Source of the DNA: Cytospora piceicola
Lineage: Eukaryota; Ascomycota; Sordariomycetes; Diaporthales; Cytosporaceae
Length of the DNA stretch: 64,000 nucleotides
Reading direction: 5' to 3'
Assembly (NCBI GenBank): GCA_023375675.1
Contig: JALQBC010000032.1
Span: 450,209 to 514,208 of the forward strand
Part shown: piece by piece, positions 33,966-44,023 of the stretch
Position numbering within the stretch: position 1 is the stretch's first letter
Layout of the letters: each line of letters opens with the position of its first letter
Program-made: the position numbers and the translations under genes
Notes under the pieces: model-generated
What the model was told of the DNA's origin: nothing
Seen by the model: the letters and a program-made list of their open reading frames with translations, nothing else
Databases searched by the model: none

Positions 33966-34859
33966 TCATGCTGGAGTAGCTATAACAAGATTCAAGCTGG
34001 AGTCATGGACCTTCCAGTCCAAATTCGGTAGTCTGTTGAGCCCACGGACATATCCCAAGTCAACGCCGGCAAGCCTCTCACGGGCGTTCAAGACAACTGC
34101 AAAACCACCGTCTTCATCCCTGTCCTGCTGCTTGAGATCACACTCATAGTAGGGAAGAGCAGCAGTCTTGCCTGGGTATCCAGCAAACCAGTCGTACAGG
34201 CACTCAGGAAGAGGTGTTGTGGTAGGCCTCAACCGGCTCCGTTCAAACTTGCAGCCCACCAGGTCAAGGCTCTCGAGCAGCTGTCTCAGTCGATTCTCAT
34301 ACGTATGGAAAGAGCCCGGATAAGGTTTCCTGTCCAATACAAGGGCCCATGGATGTGCGAGGCCTAGATCACTTCCGTCGTGTAGAAAACCCCAGGGAAT
34401 GGAGATATAATGCAGCTTGACAGGACAAAAGGAACCAGATAGTTTGTTGCGTATGGTGTGGATAGCCCGTTCGGGAATACAGACATAAGTTATGACCCGG
34501 TCCTCGGCCAGTCGGCCTTGAAATCGACAATATTCGTTGTACCTCCTCCGTTGGTTTGCAACCCAGTGTCGGCCGGAGCCCTTTGGGGTTCTCGTAGTAC
34601 AGCTCCGCGGAATATGTCGCGCATTATGTATCTGGAAAGGCTGTGTTTGTTCGAGAATAGCCTCAAGAATCTCAACCGAGCTCAACGGCGCCTCGATCAT
34701 GAAAGGAACCATGATCTCCGTGGATCGTCCTGGAATAGTCGTCTTGGGTATCTTGCCTAGCATTTTGTCCGCTCTTTCGAAAATAAACGTATATCGAGTA
34801 TATGCATACATCAGTTTGTTGTAGTCCTGCAATGGGAAGTTCTCATATTTTCGCTCCAT
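33966..34859 (-). CDS. Hypothetical protein, 297 aa
   Basis: One uninterrupted frame from ATG 34859 (MERKYENFPLQDYNKLMYAY) to the stop at 33966. I do not recognise the family. The composition is that of a soluble globular protein, basic in the first half (RRRYNEYCRFQGR), with blocks that look structured: LSSVEILEAILEQTQPF, LHYISIPWGFLHDGSDLG and LYDWFAGYPGKTAALPYYEC. No signal peptide or membrane helix is seen. The second half holds several Trp/Tyr/Pro-rich turns. An additional upstream exon is possible, because fungal genes often have an intron early, but the ATG is well placed and no acceptor was needed. Adjacent DNA holds a minisatellite downstream and mildly AT-rich intergenic sequence upstream, so this may be a lineage-specific gene. 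Confidence 0.6.
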   Translation of the reverse strand: MERKYENFPLQDYNKLMYAYTRYTFIFERADKMLGKIPKTTIPGRSTEIMVPFMIEAPLSSVEILEAILEQTQPFQIHNARHIPRSCTTRTPKGSGRHWVANQRRRYNEYCRFQGRLAEDRVITYVCIPERAIHTIRNKLSGSFCPVKLHYISIPWGFLHDGSDLGLAHPWALVLDRKPYPGSFHTYENRLRQLLESLDLVGCKFERSRLRPTTTPLPECLYDWFAGYPGKTAALPYYECDLKQQDRDEDGGFAVVLNARERLAGVDLGYVRGLNRLPNLDWKVHDSSLNLVIATPA

Positions 34860-36176
34860 CTTGACGTTCTTGGTGGAGATGACTCTGTAAAGACGAGGGT
34901 TTGAAAAAAAAGAGGAAGTTGGAACGGTGTGTTAGCATCTGGGTCTTCGAGAAAGAACTTAGATACATAACCGGAATGATCAAGTTGGAAGACCGATGCA
35001 CCCTCTTATATATATCCTGAAGGTGCGTGACTCCACATTGCTGAAGGCTATTATGAGCCGACATATGCACGGACTGCGACGGCGTACATACTAGTACTAC
35101 AAATCATAAGCACATAAGTAATCGTATGGAAGTACATGGGGGGCCGTCCCCCGGACAGCCGGCGCCGCACCGCGCGGAGTATAGTTTGAGCATAAGTACT
35201 AAAGCATGACTCCACCAGCCTGTCCAACCTGAGTCATCGTGCTTAGCATTAGCAAGTCACTTTAAACGACGATGAGAGGACGAGGCGGAGCAGAGTCTAG
35301 TGAATTGGCACACATGTGCAGCTATCAGCACACGGGCTAAAGGCCCTCGCCTTCGCCTAAGGCCTTGCTCTCGCGCCTTCGCCACCTTGCAGTAGCGCTT
35401 CCCACGCGACCTGTGGTCCCTCGACTTCGATAGGAATTTGCTCGACGAAAGGTATATAGGCTTTCGGCTTGGAGAACCTTGGAGGACTGTATCGTCGCTT
35501 ACAATCGAGCTTGGGAGCCTTTGACATAGTTTCCGAGCTGGAGTGAGGATGATTATCGAAATAGTATAAGCTGAGGCACAGGAATTCAGGTGCCTTCGAT
35601 TCGATTACTTAAACCGTCCAAACCGTCTTTAGGTTGAGCCAGAATATCATCTATATAGGTAGAATGACTCTATGCCTTCAAAACTGGCATGTATCCCTGT
35701 AGTTGATGGCACAAGCCCATTCTATAAGGGACGGCAGACGGCACGGCCAAGGCACGGCTAGGACGGCTAGGATATAACTATCTACAAAAGCCAATCTTTA
35801 TAGCTGCTATCTCGGTTCCGAGCAAAGATCTCGGGACCGTCTGATAGATTGAAATAGTATATAAATAGTAGGGCAGAAGGGCTTAAGGCTTTACTAGTAA
35901 AGGTTTCTCTTCTGCCTATCGTGACTGATTCACTTATTTACCCCATTCAAATCGATTCCATTTTGACAATCCTGAGGGAGAAAAGACTGGAGCTCAACTT
36001 TCTTCAAGGTATAAATCCGCACCCGCCACACAGTGGAGGTTCTACTATTAAATGTATGTATGTATGTATGTATAAGTGCGTATAAGCCGTCCATCTATAT
36101 TTGGCTTATGTCTCCCAGGTATCGTGTTTCCGCTGATGTAATCAAAAAGTGAGTATTAAGTATGACAAAAACAATC
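34860..36176. other. Intergenic region, partly AT-rich, with ATGT microsatellite
   Basis: No coding region was recognised. It contains repeated ACGGC/CACGGC words near 35,735-35,790 and an (ATGT)5.5 microsatellite at 36052-36073, shortly beyond the 3' end of the PTH11-like gene. Confidence 0.55.
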
Positions 36177-37481
36177 CTATTTCCCCTCCACGACCTCCGA
36201 CAACCTCGTCATCTCCACCTCATAGGTATGCTCGGTCCGGATCCCGGCGATGTCCTCCCTGGACGTGTCCGAGTCCCGGTCCCCCAGCCGGGTCCAGTCC
36301 CCCGCGTGGACGCTCGTGAAGCTCATGCCCTGGTCCGTGGGGTTCCGGAACCTCTTGTTGTCGGCCCGCACCGGCGCGCTGCCGAAGGTCACGAGCGACT
36401 TGTGGTCGGGGGTCTGCGCGCCCGAGCCGTCGGCGGGCTTCCGCTTGAAGAGCTTGCGGATCGGCGGCACCGAGGAGGCGATCAGGCCCACGGCGCTCTC
36501 GATGTTGGAGAAGAAGACGATGAAGCCCGTCCAGTCTGGTGGCGGCGCCCTTATGGTTAGCTTGGGTCCTTGACTTCGGCAGCTTGGTTGGTTGGTCCGG
36601 TCGTGACTTACAGGCTAGGTTGTCTAGGGGTGTCCAGTAATGTGAGATGAATGGCGTCCGCGCCATTGTCGTGACGGAAGCGCTGTAGGCTGTGTCAGTG
36701 GACTGTGGGATCTTGCAGACGGCTACCTCCAGAGGGTTCCATCACTTACATGGATCCGAATGACAACAAGGCGACAATCAGGATCTTTTGTCGAACGTTC
36801 ATCGGTGTGCCCCAGACCATGACTCCGGGCAGGATGGCGAGAGACAGGTCGGTAAGGATGGTCGAGGCCGTGGAGAAGTAGGAGAGGGCGACCATGGTGC
36901 TCATGCCTGTACATTGCCCCTTACCGGTCCAGTTTCCTGATATTGGCCTACATAACAGCAAGACACCGACAAAGGTGGCGACGAAGGTCATGAGGGTTAA
37001 GCTGAGGAGCGAGAGGGTCGCGATCTTGTACGTCTGGTTTGCAGCCGCGACGCGGAGAAGGGTCACGCAGACGGAACTCTTGATGAGTGCGAGGCCGACG
37101 ACATAGACCAGTAGCCACAACATGAGATACTTTGAGGCTTGGACTGTCATCCACGTGTTTAACTCTGCATTTTTGGTCCCGAGCCCAACTGTGGCGCCAT
37201 GACACGCAAGCCCGACGTCGACAGTGTATATCACCTAAGACCAGTACAAGTCAGACAAAGCTGCTTCTAGTTCAAGGGGGAGATTGATGTAACAATGAGA
37301 AGAGACATACCAGTCCGGCGAGCATCAGGGCATCATCCCAGCCAAAAGTCTTCTCGGAGAATCGAACGTATACCCTGAGGGCGACTGCGATGGCCGACAT
37401 GACGAGGCTGGTGATAGAGACGGCATAGATAGCCAGCGACAGGCCGCTGAGCGGCAATGTCCTTGCGGCGGCGTCAAGCAT
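36177..37481 (-). CDS. PTH11/SAT4-like seven-transmembrane protein (fungal rhodopsin-like family)
   Basis: Four exons (37481-37311, 37234-36750, 36682-36612, 36535-36177) with in-phase introns of 67-76 nt give 361 aa. Seven hydrophobic segments are visible: LAIYAVSITSLVMSAIAVAL, then FGWDDALMLAGL (the conserved WDD motif of the family), then segments around VQASKYLMLWLLVYVVGLAL, IATLSLLSLTLMTFVATFVG, LTDLSLAILPGVMVWG, KILIVALLSFGS and WTGFIVFFSNIESAVGLIAS. Family members include the appressorial receptor PTH11 and many uncharacterised membrane proteins; a receptor role is inference. The extracellular loop holds CRPISGNWTGKGQC, with the paired Cys typical of the family and an N-glycosylation site. 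There is no CFEM domain. The cytoplasmic tail is about 80 residues. The start ATG 37481 is the first in frame. Confidence 0.9.
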
Positions 37482-39289
37482 CTTTGCAATAGACGACGTT
37501 CTTTGTATGTCCTCCACAACCTGTCCGGGAAGGCGGCTGGAGCTAGCATCCAACGTGAAGCTCGTTTAGAAGGGGAACAAGGGAACCGTGGCCAGCACAC
37601 ACACGGAAAGTGGACACAAACTTGCTCGGGGGTTCCCGTTGGGAAGATCGATCAGGAACGGGGAACTAACTATACGGAGTGGGATTTGACTACTGCATAT
37701 AGCCGGCGAGAACTTTGCAATATGTTTATATTACGGATGAGCTGCCTGTCTGTGTAGGAACGTAAACTGACTCCAGATGTCCCCCTGATGTCTGGCGGGC
37801 CTAGCCAAGGCCGGTCCGAATCAAGCCAGGCTTTTTGATCGCGCAATGGACTTTTCCTGAAGCCCTGACTGCCTTGGCGAAAATATGGTTTGGAAGGATT
37901 TGACATGGTTGATTTGGTCTTTGCCCTGAGCTGAGCCTTGGTACCGCGGTAACCGTTGGAAGGGCACTCCGCCACCCGTACCACAGAGCAATCTTGTTGC
38001 CTCCTGTCTCCCACAATGTTGTCGATCACCAGTTGGACCCCACCGTGTCCTGCATGGGTCTTAAGGGTGTGCCGAGGAGAGTTGACCGTCAACTGGTTAC
38101 ATCGCATGGTTGTTACATTGTTACGAGTGAACCATTACCCAGTAACCCCAAACGACTTTATCTCATATGTGGATACTTGGGCATCTCTGGTAGGCTACCT
38201 TGTCATTGGGAGCCATCACTCTAACTGAAATACTTGGTACGGTCTAGTTTTTCTCACTCTGTCCCAGCAAAGGAGTCTAGCAGAACTTAAAGATCGGCTC
38301 ACTCACCCCCCGACTACACGAGTCGTACGAAGTGTGAAGGTTACGCCTGGTCTCTCAATTGTTTGGTCCAATTCTTAGCCGGGGCGCCCCAGGAGCGGCC
38401 CCGGGGTCCCACAATGATCCTGCGACTTCGCGAGGCGAGTCGGAAGACCAATAATGCGGAGAACCAGGAAAGGCAAAGGAAGTAAAAAAAGAGGGGTGAG
38501 AGATTGCTACAGCATAACGGTGGGAGAAGTTGCTGGTGGGCAGACCATTTTTTACTCACTTATGTAAGAGTATGAAGATATGTCCTTCTCATTTGACAAG
38601 CGGGACACAAGGACGTTATGGATGTAGGACCTGGGCACTCCACAGGTCTCCGGGCCGAACCCCCCCTGTCGACGATTAAGTCTAGTTAAGTCTAGCTCAG
38701 GACTATTTTGTGGGTAGCGAGAATCAGGCCGGTAGTCAGAACGGTAATCAGCGGAAGCGAGACTGACTGATATTTCCATCGTCGGGATGATGACGATGTA
38801 CTAACGCTCGCGGCACCCCATATCTTCGTCTCGAAGCAGTATCTCCGTCCCAAGATCCAGTCAACAAGCGAGGGCAAATAAAGATGAACCCTTCGGTTGA
38901 TCAGGATAGTCGCAGTCTCGCCATGTCTGTCTGCTACAACGTTGAGTGCATGCTGTATTTTGTGGGAGCCGGCTCCCCTTTTCACCGCCCGAACCGTATC
39001 CACCCCCGAGTTGTGACTTCTCGTTGATTTGCCAGCACTTGATATTGGACTTCACACTCTGATCCACGAGGGTCCGCTTGAAGCCCATTGTTTGTGGAAT
39101 TCGAGTGATAGGAGAGCCCAGCAGCGAGGAGACCGGCCACATGGCAGCGCAGCACTGGCATTATGCAATCCTTTTAAGCTGTCCCTGCCCCTTAAACAAA
39201 TCACCTGCCTCATTTATCGTCTTTCACATTTTAAACCTTGCAATCATACCAGGGTAATCCAGTCCAGAAATCATCCGAAATATAATAAA
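37482..39289. other. Intergenic region (divergent)
   Basis: About 1.8 kb between the PTH11-like gene (-) and the SDR gene (+), so both promoters lie here. No further gene was supported; the frames at 37.7-38.1 kb and 38.7-39.0 kb have no recognisable content. Confidence 0.5.
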
Positions 39290-40253
39290 ATGGCAGCATC
39301 AAGAATCCACGAGGGCAAGCTCGCTATTGTGACTGGTGCCGCCCGCCCAACAAGTATGTAACCTCTTTGATAAATCCCCGAGTATTTATCCTCCAGGAAC
39401 CGTAACCCACCTTTTCATGAAACAGACTAACTAACAGGGACGGAACTGACCAGGCATCGGAGAGGGCATTGCCAGGAACCTGGCTGAGAAGGGAGCCAAC
39501 GTCCTGATCGTCTACCTCACCGAGAGTTCAGACAAGCCGGGCGTGGCCCTCGCCCAGGAGCTGCAGTCCAAGCACAACGTCACGGCCGTGCCATGCCGGG
39601 CTGATATCAGCACCCCCGAGGGCATCAAGGCCGTCATCGAGGCCTGCACGACCAAGTTCCCCGCCAACGCCAAGACCAACAAGGCCCAGATCGACATCAT
39701 CATCAACTGCGCCGCCATCATGCCCACGGGCCCCATCGAGCTCGTCACGCCCGAGGCCTTCCAGCAGTGCTACGCCACCAACGTCCTCGGGCCCATCCTG
39801 CTCGTCGGCGCCGCCAAGCCGTACCTCCCCACCGACCGGTCCGGCCGCATCGTCAACATCTCCAGCACGGGCCAGAAGACCGGGCTCCCCTACCTGACCC
39901 TGTACGCGGGCTCCAAGGGCGCGCTCGAGGCGCAGACCAAGGTGTGGGCCCGCGAGCTCGCCGAGAACGCCACCGTCAACGCCGTCAACCCGGGCCCCGT
40001 CATGACCGACCTCCTGCGCAACTGCAGCGACGACGTCCTGGCCGCCCAGGCCCTCTGGAACCCCCTCACCCCGCTGGCCCCCTCGCGCGAGTGGGACACG
40101 GAGGAGGTCAAGGCCTTCGCCGCCAAGTGGGGCGGCAGGCCCGCCTACGTCGAGGAGATCGCCGGCGTGGTTGCCATCATCTGCAACCCCGAGTCCGGGT
40201 GGATGACGGGAAGCATGGTCTCCGCCAACGGTGGGCTGTGTTTCAGCACCTAA
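39290..40253 (+). CDS. Short-chain dehydrogenase/reductase
   Basis: Two exons, 39290-39353 and 39454-40253, with a 100-nt intron in the codon after PT of TGAARPTSIGEGIAR, giving a 287-aa classical SDR. The cofactor loop is TGAARPTSIGEG, and the sequence continues NCAAIMPTG (NNAG position), IVNISSTGQKTGLPY (catalytic Ser), YAGSK (YxxxK) and NPGPVMTD. The C-terminus ends with GSMVSANGGLCFS, matching the usual DGG end. It resembles fungal hydroxynaphthalene/versicolorin-reductase-like enzymes, but no pigment or polyketide genes lie nearby, so substrate is unknown. The intron contains an earlier CTAACAG acceptor-like site at about 39,437 that would break the frame; alternative splicing there is possible. 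Confidence 0.93.
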
Positions 40254-41896
40254 GGGGTGTCTGTCTGTGGTCTAAAGTGTTTTAGTCGCAAGTGCTATAT
40301 GTACTGTATTTATTTAACCTTTAATGCATAAACCCAATTGTGCCAAACAACCCATGATAATCCCCGAGTGCAACATACCATGCAGGCACATGTGTGATCT
40401 GGCCTTATAACACTTGGCGGGCCCAGGGGACTGGATCTGTCACAAATGTCATATCATTTTTCTTGGGCACTGACTGTCCACAACGTTTCTTTTTCAGATG
40501 ACCGTTAGACAGTCCATGCGTGATACTACAGTACATACCATAGTTTGGAGAATCCTGTAAATAAGCAAATATACCACGTGTCCCGTCAGCAACTGCGCCT
40601 CGCCTACGCAGAATCCTCCTTTCCAAATGTGGGCAGCCGCACGGTTCACGCTGCAGGTACCAACAAGTATCACATCACTCTCGAAGGATGCGGAATAACG
40701 AGGAAATAATCCGTATACCGGTATACGCGGGGATTAGCAACAGGGGGGGCATGGACTCCTCTTCCGGATCGAAACATGGCCTCTCCAAAGGAGTATATCA
40801 TTATCAATTGTGTATGTAAGAAATAGACTTGTAATAATCACTCGCGAAGGGGCACCATAAGCAGTTAGACTGGTAGGTATAGGGACTGACAACAACACCT
40901 ACAATTTTATAATTAAGTTAATCTTGTTCCTGACCGCCATTTTCACGTATCTACGTCTCAGCTCAATGACGGAAGCGATCTCCACACGAGCTGCTCAGGT
41001 TCCTTTGAATGAACAGAACGATCAATTTCCGGTCCATTCCAAGGTTGTCAAGACTGCCCCCAGGTGCCCTAAAACCTTTGAAATATTACGTTGAGGATGT
41101 CCAGATTGTTCGATTGACCGAATGTAATCAGCCTCCTTCCACGAAATCGAGTAGGATTACATTGGCAGGTTAGTGCCGTCGAGTGAATGTTGTCAACTGC
41201 CAACGCAGAACCACATGTATATCACAGCAGGCTATTCAAAGGACAGTTTAGTGATATAAAGATATATTTGAGTATTCCACAGCCCAACCTAGCCGATGCA
41301 ATCAGCAATACCTGACACAAACGTTGTTTTCTCCGTGGAATAATGTTGTTGAGTCTATGTCGCAATGCGTCTTTGGTACTGGCTTTCCTGTCTTCCTGTA
41401 ATATATTTCATCTTCACTTGAGGCCGACGGCCGTCATACCTAACATCCAAACTTGACGCTAAAAGGGAAAATGTTTCCAAAATTTCGCTGAAGGCCGCTT
41501 GAGTGCAAGACACTCGTATAGATGTATATCGGTTACGTGTTCGCCGTCATCACTCCTTCTCGTATTGATGTTGATAGTACACACCAGGACTAGCACTTGA
41601 GATTCCACCAAAGCTTCCGCCAGAAAACATTGTGGCCATCCATCCCATCCAGCCAGTTGACCTGTATCATAGCTCCAGAATCAAGTGGGGAATCGAAGCG
41701 TTGGTGAAAGGGGTGCTGGAGCATGTCTCAAGCCTCCAATATTGTCTTATATTAGAACTCCATCAGGAGACTTACGTCTGTTCGACTACCTACCCTAGGG
41801 TAGCGACAAGCCCCTTTTCCATCGAATCCGTCCAGTGTAAACTCCAGCCCTCTATTCCACAACGCCCATCAATTCCAACACAAGAACAAGATCACC
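40254..41896. other. Intergenic region between convergent genes
   Basis: About 1.6 kb, mildly AT-rich, with no supportable gene. An open frame opposite the VOC gene (41.6-42.2 kb) is a shadow of its low-complexity codons. Confidence 0.5.
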
Positions 41897-43111
41897 TCAC
41901 CAAATCTCCTCAGCAACCTCCCAACAATGCCCCGACGGGTCCTGAAAAGTCACATTCCTCACGCCCCAAGACCTCATCCGCGGCTCCGTCAGCCCCTCCA
42001 CCACCAGCGCCCTCTCCTTCCCCTTCCCACCACCGCCGCCGCCGCCGCCATCGTCGTCCTCCAGCCCCCTCAGCCTCGCATACACCCCATCCACATCTCC
42101 CACCGCGACGCTCAGCTGGAACCGCCTTCCCGCGCCCCGCGCCCGCCCGACCGGCACCCCGTCCCCGAGGAGCATCCTGTCGCCCGCGTCCGAGGACGCG
42201 TAGAGGTTGACGATGAGGGTGCCGTCGTTGAAGAGGAAGGCCGCCGAGTGTTCGCCTTCGTGGACGGGCCCCACGGAGAAGACCCGCTCGTAGAAGCGCC
42301 TCGTGAGGGCAAGGTCCTCGACGAGGAGGGTTACCGCCGTGATCCTGGAGAGGTGGTTGGGGGGTGCTTCTGGGGAGGCCGTTGCTGCTGCGGGCTGTGG
42401 TGGTGGTGAAGGGGAACGCGGTGGGTCTCTCGGTCGCGTTTGCGGTACACTCTTGGACCCGGCCGTACCAGTGTGGATTTCTTTTCCTGCCGCACCAAAA
42501 AGGGTATCAACATGTAGCCCCTCCCGAGTCGAAGGCGCAGTAGTGCCCCTCGTAATCACGGTCTCGGTCACCGGCCCGCCACTGCTTCCAGACACCACCG
42601 GAACGTCGACATTACCGACAGGCGCAGTGACAAACGAACCAAAAGGGGAAAGACCCCCTGGTGTAGATGACTGCCTATCAGCCGTGTATATGCTTTCTCC
42701 CTCACCACTTCTGGTCCCATATACCGTATCTCCGCTCCCAACCCCTTCGGTAGTACCTCCAAGCCCAAACGGCCCAGCTAAGTCGCCACCAGCTGCAGCG
42801 ACAAAGGGGACAGCATGAGAACGACCCCACCACGTAGATGACGGCCCGACAGGCGTATGTACAGCTTCTTCCACTGCGCTTCCACCTCCGCCTCCGCTGC
42901 CGATGGAGGCGGACCAGGGACTTAGGAGCGAGCCGAGGGAGGACCTCCCATCACAAGCTGTAACATTTGCCTCGGGTGAACTGCTTGTTGCTGTGCGGTG
43001 ACTTCCCGGGCTGGCATTACTGTTTCCTGTCCTCTGGATGCAGGGCGCGAGACACCGCTGGGTTGCCAGGTAGAGCTGGTAGTCGATGATACGGTTCAGG
43101 TCGATGGGCAT
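41897..43111 (-). CDS. VOC/glyoxalase-fold protein with long disordered N-terminal region
   Basis: Start ATG 43111 (MPIDLNRIIDYQLYLATQRC) and stop at 41897, 404 aa without an intron. The C-terminal 140 residues form a vicinal-oxygen-chelate (glyoxalase/bleomycin-resistance) unit: SRITAVTLLVEDLALTRRFY, then FLFNDGTLIVNLYASS, a loop with nine consecutive Gly codons, and VRNVTFQDPSGHCWEVAEEI. The DPSGHCWEVA ending is typical of VOC proteins, and its Glu could be a metal ligand; single-unit VOC proteins usually dimerise. The first 260 residues are S/T/G/P-rich and look disordered, apart from a short N-terminal helix. That fusion is unusual, since single VOC proteins are generally 120-180 aa; a mis-called intron joining two genes is possible, although the frame is continuous. 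A CAACACAG just before the ATG may be the acceptor of a 5'-UTR intron. Confidence 0.75.
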   Translation of the reverse strand: MPIDLNRIIDYQLYLATQRCLAPCIQRTGNSNASPGSHRTATSSSPEANVTACDGRSSLGSLLSPWSASIGSGGGGGSAVEEAVHTPVGPSSTWWGRSHAVPFVAAAGGDLAGPFGLGGTTEGVGSGDTVYGTRSGEGESIYTADRQSSTPGGLSPFGSFVTAPVGNVDVPVVSGSSGGPVTETVITRGTTAPSTREGLHVDTLFGAAGKEIHTGTAGSKSVPQTRPRDPPRSPSPPPQPAAATASPEAPPNHLSRITAVTLLVEDLALTRRFYERVFSVGPVHEGEHSAAFLFNDGTLIVNLYASSDAGDRMLLGDGVPVGRARGAGRRFQLSVAVGDVDGVYARLRGLEDDDGGGGGGGGKGKERALVVEGLTEPRMRSWGVRNVTFQDPSGHCWEVAEEIW

Positions 43112-44023
43112 CTGTGTTGGTCTCGTGTCAGCTGGGCCGCACCTCACACTCGTATGGTGGAGGTCGATTTCTTATTGATGAGCACAGGTGGCCAGCGTGT
43201 AAGAGGATAACTATGAGATTTTGAAAAGCGGGATGTAAGACTGGCTGAATTGGTTACAGGAAGTCGAAGGTTGATAATGTGTCGTTGAACTTGTAACTAG
43301 TGTCCACGCTCCTAATACAATCGTGATGTTTGCACGCGTTCAATGTTATATGTGTAACTTGAGGCCCTCTCAATCAAACTATAAAGAGACGCGTTGGAGA
43401 TAGCAGGTACATAGGCCTAGACCGCGTCCGGCGTTGTGTGTCGGCTTAGATCCAGGTCAGTTCTTTCATGCGAATTAGATCGCTTATCAAACCCGACAAA
43501 GAAAGGCACAGACGCCGAAAGCACTTGCTCAAGCATCACGAAAACCTGCAAGAATACGTTAAAAGGGAGCCATACCAGCCGGGGGCTTGTCCGTTTGTAC
43601 TGCGACAACTTCTGTACGAGGAGACTTTATTAACCCAGCCTCGAGACCCACGAAGCTCATACACAAAGTGCATATCCATAAGAGTACTGAGAAGCAGTAC
43701 AGAACCAGGCCACTGGTCGGTACAGTTTAAAATTAAAATCTATTACCCCGGGGACCTGTAGGTAAGTAGGCCCCCGACAGGCCGTCAAGGAGGGCCGAGG
43801 TGGTCCACGCAAGTATGGAGAGGTTCATAAGTAGGTCGAACGTCACACGTGTCGCCTTACACAATACATGGCCATTATCAAGATTTGTGGTTCGTGAAAC
43901 TAGGATACGGAGCCGCGAACTAGCGCTCATGTTTCGGCTACCTGGTAGTGAACAACGTGTTTAGGGATACAAGGTTAGAAGTATCGAGGAATAAGCAATG
44001 AAATATTGAGCGAGGGCTGCCTC
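43112..44023. other. Intergenic region
   Basis: No gene was recognised between the 5' side of the VOC gene and the 3' end of the NLR gene. Confidence 0.5.
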
